Source: Candidatus Thalassarchaeaceae archaeon
Lineage (GTDB): Archaea; Thermoplasmatota; Poseidoniia; Poseidoniales; Thalassarchaeaceae
Direction: 5' to 3'
Length of the DNA stretch: 34,790 bases
NCBI GenBank assembly: GCA_030747675.1
Contig: JASLKH010000080.1
Span: forward strand, 1 to 34,790
Positions 31,753 through 34,790 of the stretch are shown here, piece by piece. The position numbers and the translations under genes are program-made. Under the pieces are notes generated by a model. That model was not told the DNA's origin, did not search any database, and was given only the letters and a program-made list of their open reading frames with translations. The stretch's first letter is position 1, and each line of letters starts with the position of its first letter.

Positions 31753-34626
31753 TTATTGCCAAGCAATCCCAGGTTCTAGTGGAATACTATTTCTCGCTTT
31801 TCCAGCAATGTCTTCTCCATCACCAGCCTGATACACATCAACTATTGGAACCCCCAATGCATCAGCAATAAATTGAGAGTTTTCTTTGAGAAAAGAAACC
31901 TCTTCTAATTCACCAGATATCAAATCATTTTCCCGCATCCCCCATGTGTAAATTCGCCCTCGACGCTTTTTCTGCCCTATTACAATCGAGCGCCAATATT
32001 GCATTACTTCTGCTCTTATATCTTCATTTTGAAAACAAGGTTGTGTATGTAAAAACTTGTTACCTCCTTCTTTAAAATCAAATCCATCTTGTAGCATACT
32101 TATTGCAGATGTTGCCAGATTAATTTTCCATTCTTGAGCAGTTTGAATAATTACTTTCGATAGTTCACCTTCAGTATGTCTTTCAGCCAATTCCCGCACA
32201 CTTCTGGCACGATCAATGACTTTTCTTAGATATTCTTCACGAGATAAAATGATTCGGTCACCATCATCTTTTTCAGAATCCATATCCATATTTGTTTGTG
32301 CTAGCATTAGATTGTTCCCCATCAATTCCCATATTTCTTCTGCTAAATGTGGTGTGGTGGGATAGAGCATAGGGACCCATATTTTCAGGAACTGCATTGC
32401 CCCATCACAACTAATCTCTCCTCTTCTCTGAGCCCATTGCCAATCTGATAGCATCTCAAAGTGACTCAACATCACTCCATCTCTGAGACTTACATTGGTC
32501 ATATATTCGGCCCAATTCTTTGAATTCAACCTCGCTCTTGCCAATAACCATTTTTCTCCTGAGGAGTTTGACTTTAGCGACGGATCTTCCGCAATTTCGA
32601 TAGCTTGGATAAGTGCCCCATAAATTGAGTTCATTTGCTTGAAATTTGAGTCAATAGCTGAATCTGACCATTCCATACCGGCCTCAGGATTTGCTCCGAA
32701 TAAAATAAACAAGCGCACAGTATCCGCACCATATTTTTCAATCATAATTTCAGGACTCACAGTGTTACCCAAACTCTTACTCATTTTCGCCGACCTTGAG
32801 CCCAATTTGTTATCACATAATGGGCATTGCTGACCATCTAAATCGACATGGTGCTCTACGTTACATTCTGTACAGTATGGGGTAGGGGCATTTACCATTC
32901 CTTGACAAACAAGTCGTGAGAATGGTTCAGAAACATCGTTTAAACCAGCATCCCGAAGTGCTTTTGTAAAGAATCTTGCATATAGTAAATGCATGACGGC
33001 ATGTTCTATTCCACCGATGTAAAGATCAACTCCGTTTTCCATCCAATAATCTGCTTTGCTCTTATTGAATGGCGCTGATTGGTTCTGCGCATCAGTAAAT
33101 CTCAAGAAGTACCACGATGAATCATAGAATGTATCCATTGTATCTGTTTCCCGTTTCGCTGGAGAACCACATTTTGGACAATTCGTATTCACGAAACCTT
33201 CGTGAGAAGCTAATGGGTTTCCAGATTCCCCCTCTGTGAATACAACCTCGAGTGGTAATTCGATTGGTAAATCATTTTCAGGTACAGGAATCATTCCACA
33301 TTCATTACAATGAATGAAAGGAATTGGAGTGCCCCAGAAACGTTGCCTACTTAGCAACCAATCTTTCAGACGATATTGAGTAGTTCCCCCTCCCATCCCT
33401 TTACTTTTCAATTCCTCAATAATTGCTGATTTGGCCTCTTCACCATACAGTCCATCAAATCTAGGTTGACCTGAATTAACCATCCACCCTAATCCTTCAA
33501 AGGCGCGTCCAGTAACTTTCGGTTCTTTTCCTTCTTCTTCCGAAAGGACTTGCACAATTTGAATATCATATTTTTTTGCAAAATCATGATCTCGTTGATC
33601 ATGTCCAGGTACAGCCATCACAGCACCGGTTCCATAGGAACCGACGACGAAATTACCTGCATAGATTGGCAATTCTTTTCCAGTCAGTGGATTGGTTGCA
33701 TAGCGGCCTAAGAAAACACCTTTCTTTTCTTTCAACATGTTGATTCGGTCAAATTCAGACATTCTTGCACATTCATCCGCCAGTTCTCTGTAATCAGCTT
33801 CGTATTCGGTACCTGTAACTAAAGTTTCACACAGTGTATGTTCGGGTGCCAATGTGACGAATGTCACTCCAAAGATTGTATCGGGTCTAGTGGTAAATAC
33901 TTTGATTATTTCATCACTTTCAATGACTGAGAAGCAGATATCTGCACCATGAGACCGCCCAATCCAATTGCGCTGCATAGCTTTTACATTTTCAGGAAAT
34001 TCAATATTGTCTAACTCATCAAGTAACTCATCAGCATAATTTGTCATTTTCAGCCACCAACTTGGGAAGTATTTCTGCCGTACTTCATCAGCACATCTCC
34101 AGCAGCGGTTATTTTTTACTTGTTCATTTGCCAATACAGTATCACAAGAATCACACCAATTGGTTGGTGCAGTTCGACGTACTACCAACCCCATCTCATA
34201 AAATTTGAGAAATATCCATTGGTTCCAATGATAATATGTGGAATTGCTTGTAGCCAATTCCCTTCTCCAGTCGTATGAAAACCCCATACGATTAAGATCA
34301 GTTCGGATACTCTCTATATTTGACCATGTCACGTCATGAGGGTGTCCCCCAATTTTCCTTGCAGCATTTTCCGCAGGCAGTCCAAATGAATCATAACCCA
34401 TTGGGTAGAGTACATTGTACCCAGCTAAGCGTCGAAAGCGAGCCATGCTATCGCCAATACTGTAATTGCGCACGTGACCCATATGCATTTTTCCACTAGG
34501 ATATGGGAACATTTCTAAGCAGTAGAATTTTGGTTTATTTTCATCAACATCACTATCGAAAACGGAATTTTCATTCCATGCTACCTGCCACTTAGGCTCA
34601 ATTGAAGCAGGTTGGTATTCCTTCAT
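31753..34626 (-). CDS. leuS: Leucyl-tRNA synthetase, bacterial type
   Basis: A 957-residue class I synthetase that charges tRNA-Leu. The ATP-binding HIGH-type motif is MHMGHVRNYSIGDSMARF (HMGH at 48-51) followed by GYNVLYPMGYDSFGLPAENA, wording typical of bacterial LeuRS and unlike the archaeal form. The second motif is KMSKS at 614-618. The CP1 editing domain (TTRPDTIFGVTFVTLAPEH, GTGAVMAVPGHDQRD) is intact. Zinc modules are seen at WCDSCD with CWRC, at CNECG with CPKCG, and just before KMSKS at YCTECN with CPLC, where many bacterial enzymes have the leucine-specific insert. ATG 34626 gives the family start MKEYQPASIEPKWQ; the in-frame codons back to 34662 overlap an inverted repeat and are not needed. 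Confidence 0.96.
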   Translation of the reverse strand: MKEYQPASIEPKWQVAWNENSVFDSDVDENKPKFYCLEMFPYPSGKMHMGHVRNYSIGDSMARFRRLAGYNVLYPMGYDSFGLPAENAARKIGGHPHDVTWSNIESIRTDLNRMGFSYDWRRELATSNSTYYHWNQWIFLKFYEMGLVVRRTAPTNWCDSCDTVLANEQVKNNRCWRCADEVRQKYFPSWWLKMTNYADELLDELDNIEFPENVKAMQRNWIGRSHGADICFSVIESDEIIKVFTTRPDTIFGVTFVTLAPEHTLCETLVTGTEYEADYRELADECARMSEFDRINMLKEKKGVFLGRYATNPLTGKELPIYAGNFVVGSYGTGAVMAVPGHDQRDHDFAKKYDIQIVQVLSEEEGKEPKVTGRAFEGLGWMVNSGQPRFDGLYGEEAKSAIIEELKSKGMGGGTTQYRLKDWLLSRQRFWGTPIPFIHCNECGMIPVPENDLPIELPLEVVFTEGESGNPLASHEGFVNTNCPKCGSPAKRETDTMDTFYDSSWYFLRFTDAQNQSAPFNKSKADYWMENGVDLYIGGIEHAVMHLLYARFFTKALRDAGLNDVSEPFSRLVCQGMVNAPTPYCTECNVEHHVDLDGQQCPLCDNKLGSRSAKMSKSLGNTVSPEIMIEKYGADTVRLFILFGANPEAGMEWSDSAIDSNFKQMNSIYGALIQAIEIAEDPSLKSNSSGEKWLLARARLNSKNWAEYMTNVSLRDGVMLSHFEMLSDWQWAQRRGEISCDGAMQFLKIWVPMLYPTTPHLAEEIWELMGNNLMLAQTNMDMDSEKDDGDRIILSREEYLRKVIDRARSVRELAERHTEGELSKVIIQTAQEWKINLATSAISMLQDGFDFKEGGNKFLHTQPCFQNEDIRAEVMQYWRSIVIGQKKRRGRIYTWGMRENDLISGELEEVSFLKENSQFIADALGVPIVDVYQAGDGEDIAGKARNSIPLEPGIAWQ

Positions 34627-34644
34627 GCCATTTCCTCGCATGCA

Positions 34645-34663
34645 CGTGCACCGTAGGTGCACG
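34645..34663. promoter_or_regulatory. Perfect 8-bp inverted repeat directly upstream of leuS
   Basis: CGTGCACC-GTA-GGTGCACG, 8-bp arms with a 3-nt centre, ending 18 nt before the leuS ATG. It may be an operator covering the start-site region or a leader hairpin. The core CCGTAGG is identical to that in the repeat before S13 and differs by one base from the one between pyrE and polymerase D. Confidence 0.55.
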
Positions 34664-34710
34664 ACCTGCCGACCTTGGTGCTATTCTTGAAGGAACCGCC
34701 AATAATCTGG

Positions 34711-34790
34711 TTATTCCACATCAATATCGTACTCGGTACTATTTACCAAGAAGATGGCTTCTCGGGTTAACTGATAGCGATATCGCATCC
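34711..34790 (-). CDS. Possible 3' end of a gene continuing past the window
   Basis: On the minus strand a frame is open from the window edge to a TAA at 34711-34713, giving ~26 residues that end in an acidic tail (LVNSTEYDIDVE). Strand and spacing (84 nt) would fit a gene upstream of leuS. The opposite strand is also open here (about 34630 to the edge), so the choice is weak and the product cannot be named. Confidence 0.3.
   Translation of the reverse strand, partial: MRYRYQLTREAIFLVNSTEYDIDVE

Noticed and set aside
34630..34790. Open + strand frame to the window edge, divergent from leuS
   Set aside because: It has no ATG or GTG start in the visible part and runs through the inverted repeat; the minus-strand tail at 34711 fits the gene order slightly better. 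Neither can be settled here.
1..34790. tRNA genes, CRISPR arrays, insertion sequences or prophage
   Set aside because: No cloverleaf with TTCRA-type arms, no regularly spaced direct repeats, no transposase or integrase and no phage structural gene was found on reading both strands.

Overview
The window looks like a chromosomal piece of a marine planktonic euryarchaeon, most likely Marine Group II (Poseidoniales) or a close relative. Archaeal signatures seen directly are the large subunit of DNA polymerase D, the iron-sulfur primase subunit PriL, an MptE-type pterin pyrophosphokinase, a DUF373 membrane protein, archaeal pantoate kinase, and an S13-S4-S11-Rpo3 cluster in archaeal order. Mixed in are genes of bacterial type: aquaporin, M32 carboxypeptidase, class II fumarase, ATP-dependent PEP carboxykinase and a bacterial-type leucyl-tRNA synthetase. 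This mosaic is typical of Marine Group II. The lineage call is an inference, because no rRNA is present.

Layout. 1-3147 (+): the 3' end of an aquaporin gene, an M32 carboxypeptidase and a beta-propeller protein. 3148-4274: a 1.1-kb stretch with no credible protein, which reads as one large folded RNA on the + strand (about 3160-4225). 7043-4275 (-): pyrE, cyclophilin, and a fumarase carrying an N-terminal ribbon-helix-helix domain. 7174-11211 (+): DNA polymerase D large subunit, divergent from pyrE. 12973-11214 (-): MptE and a two-helix membrane protein. 13030-14184 (+): PriL. 15749-14169 (-): a small zinc-ribbon protein and DUF373. 15924-16400 (+): a CBS-pair protein. 20409-16395 (-): PEP carboxykinase, a left-handed beta-helix acetyltransferase and a GlmM-like mutase. 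20551-30561 (+): a giant polytopic membrane protein, a membrane-anchored FKBP-like protein, a SAM methyltransferase, S13, S4, S11, Rpo3 and pantoate kinase. 34626-30533 (-): leucyl-tRNA synthetase and a TPD-motif nuclease-like protein.

Functional themes are replication (PolD large subunit, PriL), translation and transcription (S13, S4, S11, Rpo3, LeuRS), central carbon metabolism (fumarase, PEP carboxykinase), amino-sugar nucleotide synthesis (GlmM-like mutase plus acetyltransferase), and pyrimidine, pterin and CoA synthesis (PyrE, MptE, pantoate kinase).

The most striking feature is the roughly 1,050-nt RNA. A 9-bp pairing joins its two ends, at least fifteen local hairpins can be read by eye, and many loops are UUCG, UCCG or GNRA tetraloops that fit only the + strand. 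I could not match it to rRNA, RNase P RNA, SRP RNA or a group II intron. Other points for follow-up are the fumarase fusion, three inverted repeats that share a CC(G/A)TAGG core and lie upstream of housekeeping genes, and an archaeal relative of the TPD-domain (CDIN1-like) nuclease family. No tRNA, CRISPR array, insertion sequence or prophage was recognised.
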